Positions 10,213-19,799 of a stretch of 64,000 bases of DNA are shown here, one piece after another (position 1 is the first letter of the stretch; each line of letters begins with the position of its first letter). Source of the DNA: Caballeronia sp. TF1N1 (lineage in GTDB: Bacteria > Pseudomonadota > Gammaproteobacteria > Burkholderiales > Burkholderiaceae); NCBI RefSeq assembly GCF_022878925.1, contig NZ_CP084632.1:15570-79569 (forward strand), in the 5' to 3' direction. The notes beneath the pieces are model-generated. The model made no database searches. It was not told where the DNA came from and saw only the letters and a list, made by a program, of their open reading frames with translations. Position numbers and translations under genes: made by a program.

Positions 10213-12759
10213 TCAGGTAACGAGGTTCTGATTGGGATCCAGAGTCAATGACGTGAACTGCGAGATCAGAGCGTTCTGAAGATTCGCAATGTCGCTACCA
10301 GTCATCAGTGTTCTGTTGAGGAAGCTGTCTGCTGGCTCGTACTGATGCGGGGCTGTTGCTCCGGCACCGACATCGGTGAGCTGCATGGGGTTGAATTGTG
10401 CGAGGTCGGTCAGCCCGAGAGCTTGATAGGCATCCTCGACATTGCCCATCTTTTCATTGTACGACTCCAGCATGTCGCTGGTCTGCTTAATTATGTCCTG
10501 CGTCTCATAGCCGATGTATTCCGACACGCCCTGCCCCACAGCGTTGGTGAGCTGAAGCAGGTTCAAGGGCTTAGTGAGTTCGGACAGCGCCGTCGTCCAG
10601 TTGCTGCCATTGGCCATGCTGGTGCCGATCACCATCGCCACGACAGTGGCTACCGCCCCGATGATGGCCCCGACCTTCTCACCGAAGATGGCCTTGGAGA
10701 CGACGCCGAGCACCTTGCTCAAGATCATGCCGGCCAGCATTGAAATTGCCATGCCGGCGATAATCGCGGCCGTTCCGGTCAAGCCCACAGCGGCGCCGAT
10801 TGCACCATACGCTGCCGCGGCAGGTCCGGTGCCGCCGCCCCAGGTCACAATTGTGATGACGATGATCACCACAATCATGATGACCGAGAAGAGTCCGGTC
10901 TGATACCACTTCTTCTTCACCACTTGATATGAGTTGAAGACCAAGTAGACGCAGGCCGTTCCCATCTGAGTGGCATCTTTAAGCGGCATCTCCCGGTAGA
11001 TCTCTTCATGCAACGGAATGATGAAGCCACTCTCTTCGGTGTCTTTCAAAGCATCGGTGATACCAGTGTCCACTGACTTGCCGTTGTAGATCATGTTCTG
11101 ATGCTTCAGTCCATAGATCGTCAGGCTCTTCCAGTTGTTGTCGTCCACTTGCCACCAGAGCGTGACATTGGGCACCTGGAAGCTATTCACATAAAGACCA
11201 GTCCCATTGTCATTGGCCACCCGGATGTTCTGGGTGAACGTGTCCGCACCGTTGACCGTCCACCACATGTCACCGACAGCGTGGCCAGCCTGCATACCGG
11301 CACCCGCTTTCTCTTCGACACCATTCCATGAGATCTTCATGTTGTAGTTGAGATTGGACGGGTTGCTCGTCTTGATCGTGATGTTCTGCTCGGGCAGTGT
11401 CGGGAACTCGACGAATTGCGGCGCAGCGGTGGCGGCAGTATTCAGCCCGCCATTGGATTGCACCCATGCGTTGTACTTCTCCTGGCTCGCCTGGGCCAGC
11501 GCCCACTGCGCTTTGAAGCGTGCATAGGCACGGGGCGTGAACGAGGCCGAGTCCATGATCGCCTCGAAGAACGCGTAGATGTACTTCTTGGCCGTCACCT
11601 CCTCGGCATTGACCGACACCCCGAAGACCACATAGCAGTAGTCGATGTCGCCAATGGACTCGTTGTCGTTGACCTTGTCCACCAGCTCGTCGAACCGCCC
11701 GCCCGTGGCTCGCTTGTACGCAGTCTTGGCCGCTGCATAGACTGCCGGCTGATAGGTGGGTGAGACCATCTTGTTGTCGATCCGCACCGGGATATATGGC
11801 AGGAAGTTGCCGAACTCGGTGGGGACGGCGAACATCGCATCGAGCGCCGGATTGCCGCCGCCTTGCGGGTAGATCATCACCTGCAAGGCGCCGGTCACCG
11901 CATCGGTCACGTCGGTGGTGAAGATCTGATAGTGCCGGTCCGGCGTCGTCTGGTTGCCCACCGGCGCCAGCCCGTCGAACTGCACCATCTGCTCCAGCTT
12001 CGTATGCGTGCGAGCCGGATTAGTCGGATCAATCCCGAGGTAGGTGCGACGCTCGAACGTCTTGATTGTCTGCACCACGGAGACCGTGCCGTTGGTCAGT
12101 TGGAGCTTCTGCGAGGGGAATTGCGCACTGGCCAGCACCCACCCATCGGTGGATGGCCACGGACCGGAGCTGCCCAGGTACGTGACGGCGCCTGCCACCT
12201 GCTGGCCGAGCACCTCACCCGAATTCAAGGTGTAGGCGGCGAACAGGTACTTGGCATCCGGGTTGAAGCCGTCCGGCACGAACACATCGACCGAGCGGTC
12301 GGCATAGGTGATGTAGCACTGCCCCATCAGGTAATCGGCATGCCAGTTCGTTTCGATCAACTGGGGCTTGTGCGCCAGGATGTAGCGCTCGGCCCACCAG
12401 GTGATGTCGGCAATGCCCAAGTCGGCCGACTGCACTGCCACTGTCTTGCCGGCCCCGGCCGGAATCTGCTGAGCCAGGGAGGCCATATCCAGCCGGTTGC
12501 CCGTCGAGAGATCGCCAGCGGTAAAGCCGACGGTGGCCGCATAACTGCCCTTCGCCCAACTGGCGAACTTGCGCAGCGTCATGCCCGGACCTTTCTTGTA
12601 GCCCTCGGTGACGGCCTCGGCAATGGAGTTGCCCGCATTGCCGATGACACCGGACAGCACCGTCGTCTTCAGAAAGTTCGGACGATCCTTGATGTCCCCC
12701 GCCAGGTTATAGACGGAGGACGCCACGAACGTCTGCGAGCTGGAGCCGAAGAGTCCCAT
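10213..12759 (-). CDS. Large structural/ejection protein with membrane-active segment (N4 gp53 position)
   Basis: An 848-residue protein. I chose ATG 12759 (MGLFGSSSQTF), which shares one base with the stop of the upstream gene, over an upstream in-frame start that would run through that gene. The first 600 residues look soluble and beta-rich. The C-terminal quarter holds a striking hydrophobic, Gly/Ala-rich stretch (about residues 645-770) with at least three membrane-spanning lengths, such as IMIVVIIVITIVTWGG, followed by GGGTGPAAAAYGAIGAAVG. Such segments are typical of proteins that insert in the host membrane during genome ejection or line the capsid interior. Position in the portal-to-vRNAP block supports a virion role; the exact function is inferred. 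Confidence 0.7.
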   Translation of the reverse strand: MGLFGSSSQTFVASSVYNLAGDIKDRPNFLKTTVLSGVIGNAGNSIAEAVTEGYKKGPGMTLRKFASWAKGSYAATVGFTAGDLSTGNRLDMASLAQQIPAGAGKTVAVQSADLGIADITWWAERYILAHKPQLIETNWHADYLMGQCYITYADRSVDVFVPDGFNPDAKYLFAAYTLNSGEVLGQQVAGAVTYLGSSGPWPSTDGWVLASAQFPSQKLQLTNGTVSVVQTIKTFERRTYLGIDPTNPARTHTKLEQMVQFDGLAPVGNQTTPDRHYQIFTTDVTDAVTGALQVMIYPQGGGNPALDAMFAVPTEFGNFLPYIPVRIDNKMVSPTYQPAVYAAAKTAYKRATGGRFDELVDKVNDNESIGDIDYCYVVFGVSVNAEEVTAKKYIYAFFEAIMDSASFTPRAYARFKAQWALAQASQEKYNAWVQSNGGLNTAATAAPQFVEFPTLPEQNITIKTSNPSNLNYNMKISWNGVEEKAGAGMQAGHAVGDMWWTVNGADTFTQNIRVANDNGTGLYVNSFQVPNVTLWWQVDDNNWKSLTIYGLKHQNMIYNGKSVDTGITDALKDTEESGFIIPLHEEIYREMPLKDATQMGTACVYLVFNSYQVVKKKWYQTGLFSVIMIVVIIVITIVTWGGGTGPAAAAYGAIGAAVGLTGTAAIIAGMAISMLAGMILSKVLGVVSKAIFGEKVGAIIGAVATVVAMVIGTSMANGSNWTTALSELTKPLNLLQLTNAVGQGVSEYIGYETQDIIKQTSDMLESYNEKMGNVEDAYQALGLTDLAQFNPMQLTDVGAGATAPHQYEPADSFLNRTLMTGSDIANLQNALISQFTSLTLDPNQNLVT

Positions 12760-13676
12760 TAGCCCGTCACCCCGTTCTTGGTCTTGAGCATCGAGAGGAT
12801 CTGGTCGATGGAGCCGTTGGAGAAGCCCGTCGGTGCGGTGATACCTTCGTCGATGGACTTCATCGTGATCCACGCATCCGTGAAGATCTTGGCGAACTTC
12901 GTCTCGGCATCGCGCTGGTAGCTCGTGATCTGCTGATCGTAGAGCGCGACTTGCTTGTCGGCCGTGGCCTTTTGCTTACCGATGAGGCCGGCGACCGTGG
13001 TCACCCCATCCGAGCGGGTGTCGAGTGTTTGCGCACGAGCGGCTTCACCCTGCTCCTTGATGCCGATGAGCTGCGCTTGCAGGTTGGCAACCGTAGCCAC
13101 CGCTTGTGCGAGCTGCTGCGGCAGGAGCTTGTCCACTTGGTAGGCGATCTGTGCGAACTGGGCGTCTTCCGTGCCGATCTTGGCTTTCGTGAGCGCGAGT
13201 TCGGCCTTGCCGGTTTCCCCCGCAATGCGAGCGGTGATCGCTTGGTATTTGGCCGTCTCCAGTCCCACCCGTGCGGTGACCATGGCCACTTGTGCATTGA
13301 CCGCCTGCCAGTAAGCGCTGTCCCGCTGCACCAGGAACTGCACGGCGTTTTGCATTGCCGCTTCCATCATGGCGGTGAACGCCTTGGTGTATTCCGCAGC
13401 GGTAATGCGGCCCTTTTCGTATTCCTCGCGCAGGATCGCCTTGGCTGCCTGCATGAGCACATCGAACGTACCGGTGCCGTCGATCTTGCCTTGCGAGAGA
13501 TCGGCGTTAGTCAGCTTTTGGACTTCCTGATACGCGCCGGAGGTGGCATCGGACGGAATCTTGTAGACATCCGAGGTCAGATCGAGCGTGTCGATGTTGA
13601 TCGGCGTGGCCTGCATGAGCAGGTTATAGGCATTGATCGCATCGTTTGCGACCCCGTAGTTGGACTGATCCGGCAT
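12759..13676 (-). CDS. Alpha-helical virion protein (N4 gp54 position)
   Basis: A 305-residue protein with a ribosome site GGGGAAAAG just ahead of ATG 13676. Most of the length (about residues 75-260) is predicted by eye to be long amphipathic helix or coiled coil, dense in Ala, Gln, Lys and Glu and without Pro. The end is KTKNGVTG, with its stop overlapping the next start by one base. The translational coupling and helical character suit an internal virion or ejection protein. No enzyme motif is recognised. Confidence 0.65.
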   Translation of the reverse strand: MPDQSNYGVANDAINAYNLLMQATPINIDTLDLTSDVYKIPSDATSGAYQEVQKLTNADLSQGKIDGTGTFDVLMQAAKAILREEYEKGRITAAEYTKAFTAMMEAAMQNAVQFLVQRDSAYWQAVNAQVAMVTARVGLETAKYQAITARIAGETGKAELALTKAKIGTEDAQFAQIAYQVDKLLPQQLAQAVATVANLQAQLIGIKEQGEAARAQTLDTRSDGVTTVAGLIGKQKATADKQVALYDQQITSYQRDAETKFAKIFTDAWITMKSIDEGITAPTGFSNGSIDQILSMLKTKNGVTG

Positions 13677-13696
13677 GTTCTTTTCCCTGGTTCAAA

Positions 13697-13726
13697 CAAA
13701 AAACCCGCCCTATTCAGGACGGGCTT
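13697..13726 (-). terminator. Strong factor-independent terminator
   Basis: On the minus strand AAGCCCGTCCT, a four-base loop and AGGGCGGGTT are followed by a run of T. It separates the capsid-side gene (13746-14381) from the ejection protein genes and may set different expression levels for capsid and ejection proteins. Confidence 0.85.
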
Positions 13727-13745
13727 CTCGTGAAGGCGTGGCGAC

Positions 13746-14381
13746 TTACTTCGCCGCTTCGATGGAGCCGGCTGCGATCTGCGCAACCTTCAGGTCGTGC
13801 AGCTCTTGCGCCGTGAGCGGAGGCAGCACCTCAATGGCGAATTCACGCACCCAGCGCTTCTCGATGCGCGGCGTCATGCCGTTGGACTTGTCGCCCTTCA
13901 TCTCGCGCACCTGGATGTATTCCCGATCCCGCAGCGTCTTGTAGAGACAGTTCTCGATGTGGAAACCGTTCTCGGTGGCTTCGCCGTAAGGGATGAAGCG
14001 CTTGACGTTGCCGAGGTATTCGTTCGACACGCACAGGAGTTCGCCATGCAGGTCTGCTTTCTTCGGATCCATGCAGGTGATCCGCACACGGATCAGCTTC
14101 ATTTCTTCTTCGTACAGCCAGCGGCGCAGCGACTTGGTCTTCACCGGCTTGCCGTCTTCAACGAGCGTGGCACCGGTCAGAGCATTGGCCTTTTCGGTCG
14201 GCTCTTCCTTGGGTGCGGTGCCGCTCATCTTTTCTTCGATCTTCTGCTTGAGCGTATCGACCGAGATGTTGTTGCTGAACTTGATGCCCATCAGCGTGGC
14301 ACGTTCTTTCAGGAGCTTGAGTTCGTCAGCTTCCGTGAGCTGCTCGTCGTGCTCTTCGTCGAGTTGATTCAGGTCCGTCAT
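13746..14381 (-). CDS. Structural protein downstream of capsid gene (N4 gp55 position)
   Basis: A 211-residue protein starting MTDLNQLDEEHDEQ at ATG 14381, behind CCAAGGAT. An upstream in-frame start exists but lacks a ribosome site. The N-terminal 35 residues are very acidic and include a short LEM/SAP-like helix pair (LLKERATLMGIKFSNNI). Residues 80-211 are compact, with KSLRRWLYEEEMKLIRVRITCMD and a C-terminal EVLPPLTAQELHDLK. It lies next to the major capsid gene, between two hairpins. It resembles conserved N4-like structural proteins of this position; role in capsid assembly is inferred. Confidence 0.65.
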   Translation of the reverse strand: MTDLNQLDEEHDEQLTEADELKLLKERATLMGIKFSNNISVDTLKQKIEEKMSGTAPKEEPTEKANALTGATLVEDGKPVKTKSLRRWLYEEEMKLIRVRITCMDPKKADLHGELLCVSNEYLGNVKRFIPYGEATENGFHIENCLYKTLRDREYIQVREMKGDKSNGMTPRIEKRWVREFAIEVLPPLTAQELHDLKVAQIAAGSIEAAK

Positions 14382-14410
14382 GGTTGATCCTTGGATTCCA
14401 GGTCTTGGAG

Positions 14411-14452
14411 CCAAGGGGAAGGAGACTGCGGGGACAATCTCCTTTCCCTTGG
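14411..14452. terminator. Long perfect hairpin downstream of the capsid gene
   Basis: CCAAGGGGAAGGAGA pairs with TCTCCTTTCCCTTGG (14 of 15 positions) around a 12-base loop. It lies in the gap between the major capsid gene and the next late gene. There is no clear T run, so it may be a partial terminator or a site that stabilises the very abundant capsid mRNA. It is built from the CCAAGG-type repeat found throughout this genome. Confidence 0.55.
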
Positions 14453-14466
14453 TTCAGCAGTGCCGC

Positions 14467-15702
14467 TTACTGCGGTGCGACGGTGTAGATGATGCCGAGA
14501 CGTTCCGGGCGCTTGATGAGAATGCCGTAGTACCACTTCATCGAGCTGAAGCCCTGTTCGCCATACGGATCGGTCTTGTCGGCCGTTTCCTTGCCCGGCA
14601 TCTTGGTGATGACGTTGAACTTGACCGTCTTGCCGTCCGTCTGAAAGCCGATGGTCGTGAACGAGTCGTCACCGATGGTGAGCATCGGGAACACGTCGTA
14701 GTGCTCGACGCCGCCCACCGAGCTGACACGGTAGCCGGGATTGTCGTCCGTGGCCACCGCACCAGCGCCTGCCCAGTGCAGCATTTCCGGCACTTGGATG
14801 AAGCGCCACTTGCCGATAGCACCGATTTCGCCGTTCATCAGCGTGCCGGCATCGCCGTATTGCTGGACCGGAACGAAAGCCGGATTGCCGAACAAGTCGG
14901 TCATGGCTTCGAGCACCGGAGCCAGTTCCGAGCCGACGTACATCACACGGCGGGCGCCGAGCGTTTTCGTATCGACCAGGCGCGAACCCGTGATGATCGT
15001 CACCGAAGTCGGCGAACGGTTGTCGGTCAGGATCTGGTCCAGACGCGAGAGGTTCTTGTACGACACGACGGAAGCCGGGATCTCCGGATTGCCACCAGCG
15101 GCCGGCACGACTTCACCGGTGATCGTGGCTTTCGACGTAGCCGCACCCGAGAACATCACGACGCCCGGAGCTGCCAGCAAGTCCATCTGGAGCTGCGCTT
15201 CGGTCATCTGCACGGCGCCGTTCATGAGTTCGGTCGCCAGATGCTGGCCCAACTCGGCATCCGAGTCGAAGTCCATCGTCTCTTGCGTCCACTCGTAGAA
15301 CATACCGAACTTGTGGAACGTACCTTCACGCTCGATACGGGTGAAGCCAACGCGGTTCACGCGGCCACCGTTCTCGGTCAAGTGCGGCAGCTTCGCCGTG
15401 ATCTTGCCCACGTCTTTGGACGAACCGTAGAGGTTGCCGTCCTGGATCGTCGCACCTGCTGCGTCGATACCCTGATCGTTGATGTTTCGGTCATCCAGCA
15501 GCGGGATGTACTCGTACACCTTGATCTTCTTGCCCATGTTCTTGGGCATGTTCGTGACCGATGCGAGGGGCATGAAATACTGCTCCTTGCGGGCCGTCAC
15601 CAACGACGACTTCAGCCACAGGAAGGTGTTCATCTGGTCGGAACCAGCACCGTCGATGCTCGACTTTTGCCCGTCGGCCGGGGCGTTGTAGTTCAATGGC
15701 AT
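14467..15702 (-). CDS. Major capsid protein (N4 gp56-like)
   Basis: A 411-residue protein starting [12 protein letters not shown]. It is a mixed alpha/beta protein with an early helical region, a central [19 protein letters not shown] helix, and a C-terminal domain with [13 protein letters not shown] and [15 protein letters not shown]. Length and wording fit the HK97-fold capsid protein of N4-like phages (N4 gp56, about 400 residues). It lies between the scaffold-like gene and the gp55-position gene, the order seen in N4. The following strong hairpin and the GGGATTGACCC leader suit a highly expressed gene. Confidence 0.88.
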   Translation of the reverse strand: MPLNYNAPADGQKSSIDGAGSDQMNTFLWLKSSLVTARKEQYFMPLASVTNMPKNMGKKIKVYEYIPLLDDRNINDQGIDAAGATIQDGNLYGSSKDVGKITAKLPHLTENGGRVNRVGFTRIEREGTFHKFGMFYEWTQETMDFDSDAELGQHLATELMNGAVQMTEAQLQMDLLAAPGVVMFSGAATSKATITGEVVPAAGGNPEIPASVVSYKNLSRLDQILTDNRSPTSVTIITGSRLVDTKTLGARRVMYVGSELAPVLEAMTDLFGNPAFVPVQQYGDAGTLMNGEIGAIGKWRFIQVPEMLHWAGAGAVATDDNPGYRVSSVGGVEHYDVFPMLTIGDDSFTTIGFQTDGKTVKFNVITKMPGKETADKTDPYGEQGFSSMKWYYGILIKRPERLGIIYTVAPQ

Positions 15703-15716
15703 GGGTCAATCCCTTA

Positions 15717-17042
15717 TCAGAGCCGGTTATGCATTTGCTTCATGAACTCCTCGTCCGACATGGCGAGGGGATTCACGAAAGGCTTTGCTTCACGAGGGGC
15801 GCTGCGCGTTGCCGCAGCAGCACTCGCCGCATCTGCGTTAGCCGCAGCCGACTTGGGAGTGACGACACGAGTTGCCACCGGCTCCTTCTTTTCAGGAGGA
15901 GTGACAGCAGCAGTGGTTGTGGCAGGGGTCTTCTGAGCAGGGACAGCCGGTGACTGTGCAACCAGGTCTTTGAAGGCGCCTGCCGCATCCATCGCGTCAC
16001 CGACGACCTTGTAGGCCTTGATGAACGGCAGATCGGCTGGAACGTGTCCCAAGGTTTTTTGCCGGCTCACCTCGGCGGAGATACGTTCGTAAATCCCGTT
16101 CTCACGCTGTTGGTGGATAGCCGACATCACTTGAGGCTCGCTCCACAGCACATCCTTAGAAGCCTGATCCCATGTGTCGTTGATGGCCTGAAGCGTCGCT
16201 TTACCGCCTTCAAGCGACTGCACGTCGCTAAGTGCGGAGCGAAAGTTCGCCTCTTCATCACTGACCTTGTGATTTCCGCCAAGGTAGTTTGAATCTTCGC
16301 TGGTGTCGATGGACATGGGATCGACTCCCTTGTCCTTGAGCAGCTTCTGGATTGCCTTGGGGTCGCCGTTGTTCAAGTCGATCAAGAACGACAAACGATC
16401 AGGGTCCATCAACTGCGCGTTTTCGAGCATCATCAGCGTCTTGCGATGCGGAGCCATGTCCTGCATCTTGCGGGTGTAGTTCGCCCCCATCTGCATCAGG
16501 CTGATCGCTTCGTCGATATTACGAAGCTCAATCGTTTTGCCGTTTGCCTTGAAGGGTGTCATCACCCGCTTGTAAAACGCTTCGTAGTCGATAGTGCCTT
16601 CGGACTCAGCAGACTTGTCGGTGGTCTCAGCGACTTTCGACTTGTCCTGTCCATCCTTCACTTCGCCTGCCGGCTTAGCTTCAGGAGTGGTTACAGTTGC
16701 TACATCCTTCTTGACTTCCTTCGACTCCGAGTTGGGTTGAACGTTAACATCATTCGCACCCTGTTTACTAGGGTCTACTTGCGTAGATGCAACATTCAAC
16801 TCGGGCTTCACTTCCGTGGAGGCCAGGTCAACTTTGGTCTCGGTGGTTTCAACTTTGGTTTCAGTCGAGGCAGCCCCTGCCTCTTCGCTGGAGTCGGTCT
16901 TCGCAACGGGGGTTTCATGATGCGTCTCGGCGTTAGCCTCTTGAGACTCTGAGCCAGAGGGAAGAACGTCACCCTCTGCCGCATGCTTCAGGAAATCCTC
17001 GTCGCTCAACTCCAGCGGATTCACACCCGCTGGCATCGGCAT
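15717..17042 (-). CDS. Putative capsid scaffolding protein (N4 gp57 position) with matching terminal motifs
   Basis: A 441-residue protein upstream of the capsid gene. The N-terminus carries VNPLELSDEDFLKHA (residues 8-22) and the C-terminus FVNPLAMSDEEFMKQM, a clear internal duplication of VNPLxxSDExFxK. Residues 30-150 are a low-complexity, acidic, Thr/Lys/Glu/Ser-rich linker. The central part (about 155-360) is helical. A second Ala/Thr/Pro-rich linker precedes the C-terminal motif. Matching terminal motifs joined by flexible linkers suit a scaffold that binds capsid protein at both ends. That role is inferred from architecture and location. Confidence 0.68.
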   Translation of the reverse strand: MPMPAGVNPLELSDEDFLKHAAEGDVLPSGSESQEANAETHHETPVAKTDSSEEAGAASTETKVETTETKVDLASTEVKPELNVASTQVDPSKQGANDVNVQPNSESKEVKKDVATVTTPEAKPAGEVKDGQDKSKVAETTDKSAESEGTIDYEAFYKRVMTPFKANGKTIELRNIDEAISLMQMGANYTRKMQDMAPHRKTLMMLENAQLMDPDRLSFLIDLNNGDPKAIQKLLKDKGVDPMSIDTSEDSNYLGGNHKVSDEEANFRSALSDVQSLEGGKATLQAINDTWDQASKDVLWSEPQVMSAIHQQRENGIYERISAEVSRQKTLGHVPADLPFIKAYKVVGDAMDAAGAFKDLVAQSPAVPAQKTPATTTAAVTPPEKKEPVATRVVTPKSAAANADAASAAAATRSAPREAKPFVNPLAMSDEEFMKQMHNRL

Positions 17043-17414
17043 TTAATCGTCCTGGTCCTGATCGTCGTTGTCGTCAAACGTCCCACCGTTCTGGATGAAT
17101 TCAATGCCCTTCTCCAGCTCGGGGATGTCCTCTTCGGCTTGCTGGCCTTGGGAGAACACGACGTTCATAAAGCGTTTGAAGTAGCCCGGTGCCAGCGCCA
17201 TGGCCAGTGCATCAGCACGTTGGCGTTCTCCCATTGCGGGATCCCCTGCTTGGCGGGCGAAGTCGGCCGCTGCATTCACCAGATACGTCTCGGTGACGAG
17301 CTTCTTGAAGTCCTTGTTGGACTGGAGTTTGACGAGTGCGTCACGCAATGCGACGTTTTTCTTGGCGGTCTCCAGACCCTGTTCGAGTTCCTGGAGATGA
17401 CTCGTGTTGAACAT
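17043..17414 (-). CDS. Small helical protein between portal and scaffold genes (N4 gp58 position)
   Basis: A 123-residue protein starting MFNTSHLQELEQGLE. Two helical segments are followed by a very acidic tail ending in DDNDDQDQDD. The stop codon is immediately followed by the start of the scaffold-like gene. The acidic tail and coupling to the scaffold gene suggest an assembly factor or minor capsid protein. I recognise no domain. Confidence 0.6.
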   Translation of the reverse strand: MFNTSHLQELEQGLETAKKNVALRDALVKLQSNKDFKKLVTETYLVNAAADFARQAGDPAMGERQRADALAMALAPGYFKRFMNVVFSQGQQAEEDIPELEKGIEFIQNGGTFDDNDDQDQDD

Positions 17415-17522
17415 GGATGCTCTCTAAAAAATAGGTTGAGGGTTTATCCGGTGAATCCCTTCATTTATTGGGCCGCTGTGTATGTGCGACCCCAAACATA
17501 ACGTGAGGATTGTAGAAGTTAA

Positions 17523-19733
17523 CTAGGCCGGTTGTCCAGCAGGAGCACCGCTTTGTGCCTTAGAAAACTGGTTGTAGCCCACCGCTGCCTGGATATCCGG
17601 CTTCGATTCGGCGCCATTGGCCTGTTTCCTTGGTTTAAGCAGTGCATCGGTCACCTTCAGGTTCTGGTTGGCTTCGGCCTGTGCGGCCTGCTTTTCCATT
17701 TCCCGAGCGTGCTTGGTGCCGGTTTCCTGTTCGACGAAGTCGAGGTTGGTCTTGTCGCCCATGGCCGAGGCAGCCTTGGCTTGCGCGCGATAGAGTTCGG
17801 CCTGAGCGTTGTTCTTGTCGATCTCGCTCTTCTCTTTCTCGATCTGCATCTGAAGCAACTGCTGCTGCATCGGATCGGGCTGCGGCTTGAACGCCAGAAT
17901 CTTCTTGGCGAGTTCCGGCATCCGCTTCAGGCGAGCGATCTCCGACAGGATCATGGCCGTGAAACTCCAGTCAGCCTTCGGTCCGAGCGTCTGCAACATG
18001 AACGCCAAGTCCTGGGACTGCTGGTTGTCCACCTCAGCGGTGGAGATGTCCACAATCAGATCGAAGTTGCCGATCAGCTCATCCCGGCGAACCTGGACAA
18101 ACTCATCTGCCGTCACGCGGATCGTTTCCTCTTCCGACATGAAGGCGCCATTCATGGCGATGATCTTGTCGCCGATCTGGCTCATACCCTTGGCAAGTCG
18201 CCGCAGAATGGCCATCTCACGCTTCGATGCTGCATCGAGTGCGGTCTGGATGCCCTTGGCCACATCACCATAGGCCTGGCCGGAGATGCCACCCGAGAAG
18301 GATTTCACGCCCGTGAGTGCTTCGGCATCCTGGTTCATGAACTGAACCATGGTGAGGGCCGACTGCGGGATCTCCGGATACTTGTGCTCGATGAGTCCTT
18401 GCGCAATCGGCATGTTCGGGTTGAACTCATAGTCCTCCCCGTTTTCATACCGACGCCGGTTTCTCGGGTCGAGCATGCCCTTGGCAAAGCCCTGCTGGCC
18501 ATTAGCCGAGCGGCCCATCAAATCGATCATGCCTCGGATCGTGGCACCCAGAATCTTCTGGTTGTCTTCGAGCAGCTCCGCATCCGGCTCGCCGTAGGCG
18601 CTGCGCTTGATCGGCATGTAGGGGATGACGACGAACGGAATCTTCTGATCGGGGAACGGGTTGAGTTCCATCCGCACCATCGTGTCGGCGATCCAGGTGG
18701 CCACTATGGGCACCAGCTCGCCCGTGCCGTTCACATCGTAGAAGCCCCAGTATTCGTAGGCCACGACCTTTTTGCGCGCTGCATCCCGGAACTGGAAGTC
18801 GCTCGGCGTGTTGGTGGAGTGCTCGGTGTCGGTCTGGACCGTGGCACCTTCCCAGTTCACCGCATCGAGATTCCTGTAGCGCTCTGGCTCCTTCTGCATC
18901 TCGGCCTTGTTCGTCTCGAACGAGTAGATGCAAAATAGCGCCTTGTCGGTGTCACCGTTGCAGGAGGGATCGAGATAGAAGTTGCGGATCTCGATGACTT
19001 CAGCGGTCGGCCGGTTCTCGACGAGCATGTCGTTGGTGACCGTCTCGACCCCGTCGCGCTGCGCATATGTTGTCTGGCCAGTCTCCTGATAATGGGAGAT
19101 GGCCGACTGCATCTCGGGCGGGAGACTGCCCAGATTGTTCGAGTCTTCCTGAACCAGGGAGAGCGCTTGCTGGAAGGCCAGCATCTGCGGCTGCGTCTCG
19201 ATCTCGTAATGCACGAAGCGCGGCACCTGCTGCTTGACCTTCTTGGTCACCCGCTTCCAGCCCAAACGCACGACAGACGTACCCTCATCGACCGTGCAAC
19301 GCACCAGGTTGTCGATGAAGTTCACGCGGTTGAGCTTCGTGCGGAACTGCCAGTTGAGCACCGTCTCATTCTGGACGGCAGCTTGGGTCGAGTCCGCATT
19401 GGCGGGCTTGACCTGATAGAGCTTGTCGGAACCGAGGAACGGCTCGGTTAGTGCCGAATAGCGCCACTCCGTCTGGCGACGGATGAGCTTCGGCTGAACA
19501 GCACTGCGGCCCTTGATCTTCTTGGGCTTGGCCGAACCCGTCACATGGAGCTGATCGAGCCAGGCATTGATGCGGGTGACCTGTGCGTCATGCGATGGCT
19601 TGGCCGCATCGAAATCTCCCCGGAGATCTGCGATGGTCGGTTCCTTCGCCCACTTCGTGAGCTTCTTGACTGGCACTTGTGGCGCAGCCAAGACCTGATT
19701 CGGGCTGTCGATCTTCATTGGCGTGTTTTCCAT
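17523..19733 (-). CDS. Portal protein (N4 gp59-like)
   Basis: A 736-residue protein, close to the roughly 760 residues of the N4 94-kDa portal. It has an N-terminal arm, an RRQTEWRYSALTEPFLGSDKLY block typical of these portals, a central domain with ISGQAYGDVAKGIQTALDAASKRE around residues 480-500, and a long C-terminal helical region rich in Gln, Glu and Lys (about 620-710) that should form the crown. It is expected to form the dodecameric DNA gate at one capsid vertex and dock the terminase. It leads the capsid gene block, as in N4. Confidence 0.88.
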   Translation of the reverse strand: MENTPMKIDSPNQVLAAPQVPVKKLTKWAKEPTIADLRGDFDAAKPSHDAQVTRINAWLDQLHVTGSAKPKKIKGRSAVQPKLIRRQTEWRYSALTEPFLGSDKLYQVKPANADSTQAAVQNETVLNWQFRTKLNRVNFIDNLVRCTVDEGTSVVRLGWKRVTKKVKQQVPRFVHYEIETQPQMLAFQQALSLVQEDSNNLGSLPPEMQSAISHYQETGQTTYAQRDGVETVTNDMLVENRPTAEVIEIRNFYLDPSCNGDTDKALFCIYSFETNKAEMQKEPERYRNLDAVNWEGATVQTDTEHSTNTPSDFQFRDAARKKVVAYEYWGFYDVNGTGELVPIVATWIADTMVRMELNPFPDQKIPFVVIPYMPIKRSAYGEPDAELLEDNQKILGATIRGMIDLMGRSANGQQGFAKGMLDPRNRRRYENGEDYEFNPNMPIAQGLIEHKYPEIPQSALTMVQFMNQDAEALTGVKSFSGGISGQAYGDVAKGIQTALDAASKREMAILRRLAKGMSQIGDKIIAMNGAFMSEEETIRVTADEFVQVRRDELIGNFDLIVDISTAEVDNQQSQDLAFMLQTLGPKADWSFTAMILSEIARLKRMPELAKKILAFKPQPDPMQQQLLQMQIEKEKSEIDKNNAQAELYRAQAKAASAMGDKTNLDFVEQETGTKHAREMEKQAAQAEANQNLKVTDALLKPRKQANGAESKPDIQAAVGYNQFSKAQSGAPAGQPA

Positions 19734-19744
19734 TGCCGCAAAAG

Positions 19745-19786
19745 ACCAAGGAACCTAACTCCGCCTTGGAAGATAGGTTCCTTGGT
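19745..19786. terminator. Hairpin terminator built from CCAAGGAACC repeats
   Basis: ACCAAGGAACCTA and TAGGTTCCTTGGT form a 13-base perfect stem around a 16-base loop. Read on the minus strand it is followed by CTTTT. It lies between the stop of the small gene at 19800 and the portal start, so it would terminate the lysis transcript and leave the portal to its own promoter or read-through. Confidence 0.65.
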
Positions 19787-19799
19787 TCCTTCGCAAAAC

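Noticed and set aside
14380..15936. Long plus-strand frame opposite the capsid gene
   Set aside because: Mirror of the capsid protein coding frame; rich in Arg and His and with no ribosome site.
17532..18938. Long plus-strand frame opposite the portal gene
   Set aside because: Mirror frame of the portal; composition not protein-like.
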